A DNA stretch of 64,000 bases, taken from positions 1 to 64,000 of the forward strand of contig JADGDD010000004.1 of the NCBI GenBank assembly GCA_016745075.1, in the 5' to 3' direction. Both the position numbers and the translations under genes were made by a program. A model generated the notes under the pieces. That model saw nothing but the letters and a program-made list of their open reading frames with translations, searched no databases and was not told where the DNA came from. The DNA is from Planctomycetota bacterium. GTDB taxonomy: Bacteria > Planctomycetota > UBA11346. Positions 63,287-64,000 of this stretch are shown here, in pieces (the first letter of the stretch is position 1; every line of letters begins with the position of its first letter).

Positions 63287-64000
63287 GCAACCACACCCGC
63301 TCTGGATAATTTTTCAGCGATACGCTCTAGAGCTGGACAAGCACAACAGGCATGCTGCGCTGCTCGTAACAGAGCACCAAGTGTGGCATCAATTTCACCA
63401 TGATTACGGACAACGGATGGCACGTGTGCACCAACGTCAGAGAAAAATGTACTGGCACGGTGTAGTAAGTGTTGATCACAGATAACATCGTGTGTTTCCG
63501 CAATACGAAGGCCTTCTGCTGTTGCCGCCATAACATCAGCTTGATACGATTCCCACACCGCTGACATGCTTAATCCTGTTGCTAAGCACAGTGGACCAAC
63601 GGTTGCATTTAAAATAAGTTTTTCCCACATGGCGGTTTGCGTATTAGCAACCTGCTCAACATGTAGACCCGCTTGCTGCCATGCCTGAATAACTGGAGCC
63701 CATTGTTCTGGCAATGTTGGTAGAACAATGCGGTTTTGTGATCCAGTTAAACGGACCCGCTCTTCACAAACATCAACGGCAAAGAAACACAAAGCCGCCA
63801 TTTGTTTGTCATGTAATCCATTATGGACAAATAGAGATGAGGCCTCTTCTGCTATTGGCACGGAGGTGTGAACCCGTGTGCAGATAAGCAGTAGATCGTT
63901 GGGGTCAGGCACGACACAAGACTGAGGGCTCCAAGTATATCTACGGTCTTGTATCTGCGCTGTGCTCGCTCGAATGCGCCCTGATGGGCCGCAGACAACG
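63283..64000 (-). CDS. 2-Dehydropantoate 2-reductase-like protein, 5' end outside the window
   Basis: Partial; the frame is open through the window edge at 64000, with PDPNDLLLICTRVHTSVPIA as the end of the Rossmann domain. The ketopantoate reductase C-terminal helical domain follows (WEKLILNATVGPLCLATGLS). A GTG at 63912 can be read as a start but cuts the Rossmann fold, so the true start is beyond the window. The family reduces ketopantoate with NADPH (PanE/ApbA), but such genes in lipid or polyketide-like clusters may act on other 2-oxo acids. It is coupled to the ketoacyl synthase by ATGA. Confidence 0.75.
   Translation of the reverse strand, partial: VVCGPSGRIRASTAQIQDRRYTWSPQSCVVPDPNDLLLICTRVHTSVPIAEEASSLFVHNGLHDKQMAALCFFAVDVCEERVRLTGSQNRIVLPTLPEQWAPVIQAWQQAGLHVEQVANTQTAMWEKLILNATVGPLCLATGLSMSAVWESYQADVMAATAEGLRIAETHDVICDQHLLHRASTFFSDVGAHVPSVVRNHGEIDATLGALLRAAQHACCACPALERIAEKLSRAGVVA

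Overview
The window reads as a chromosomal segment of a diderm (Gram-negative) bacterium with roughly mid-40s % GC by eye. An MCE/Mla lipid-transport operon with a predicted outer-membrane barrel, an elongasome PBP2, RND transport and type II secretion-like pseudopilins all imply two membranes. The mix of a PknB-like kinase with a large extracytoplasmic part, MoxR-DUF58-transglutaminase genes, sugar-type oxidoreductase/isomerase genes under AraC and two-component regulators, and an H1-like AT-hook protein would fit a PVC-superphylum relative (Lentisphaerae/Kiritimatiellae-like) or another deep lineage. This placement is inference; the window holds no rRNA to settle it.

Layout. 1-1660: decayed accessory DNA (an XRE regulator, an unknown remnant, and a broken fragment of a phage-type large polyvalent protein) lying against the 3' end of a tRNA-Arg gene, as an old integration would. 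1751-4022: membrane protein, thioesterase, metF. 4106-7437: a MamK-like actin ATPase behind a coiled-coil, PilZ-like protein. 7704-8464: tRNA-Val, tRNA-Asp, an inverted tRNA-Asp fragment, a hairpin cluster and a 120-bp tandem repeat. 8465-13858: small phosphatase, LysR regulator, and the operon mlaE-mlaF-mlaD-lipA. 14161-29815: fifteen kilobases read in one direction, holding three Roadblock/LC7 proteins, an MglA-like GTPase with its own membrane anchor, a DUF4388/TPR/beta-propeller membrane protein and four pseudopilin-like proteins, one of 1753 residues. 29816-34192: MoxR, DUF58, transglutaminase and shikimate kinase. 34271-42597: Ser/Thr kinase, yidD, rnpA, DUF374 acyltransferase, AT-hook H1-like protein, FapA-like protein, menD. 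42642-50544: gcvH, ispF, AraC regulator, epimerase and Gfo/Idh/MocA genes, a two-component system, a sugar isomerase-like gene and arsC. 50585-64000: large PBP2, RND exporter, purD, a chemoreceptor, an unknown two-TM protein, and a translationally coupled set of ketoacyl synthase genes with a ketopantoate reductase-like gene that runs off the end.

Most interesting: (1) the Roadblock/MglA-TM/DUF4388/giant-pseudopilin locus, which looks like an undescribed small-GTPase-controlled trans-envelope assembly; (2) the MamK-like filament with a PilZ/coiled-coil partner carrying repeated DPDDMPWE motifs; (3) an MlaD predicted to run from inner membrane to outer-membrane barrel in one chain. Functional links between neighbours are inferred from position, not shown.
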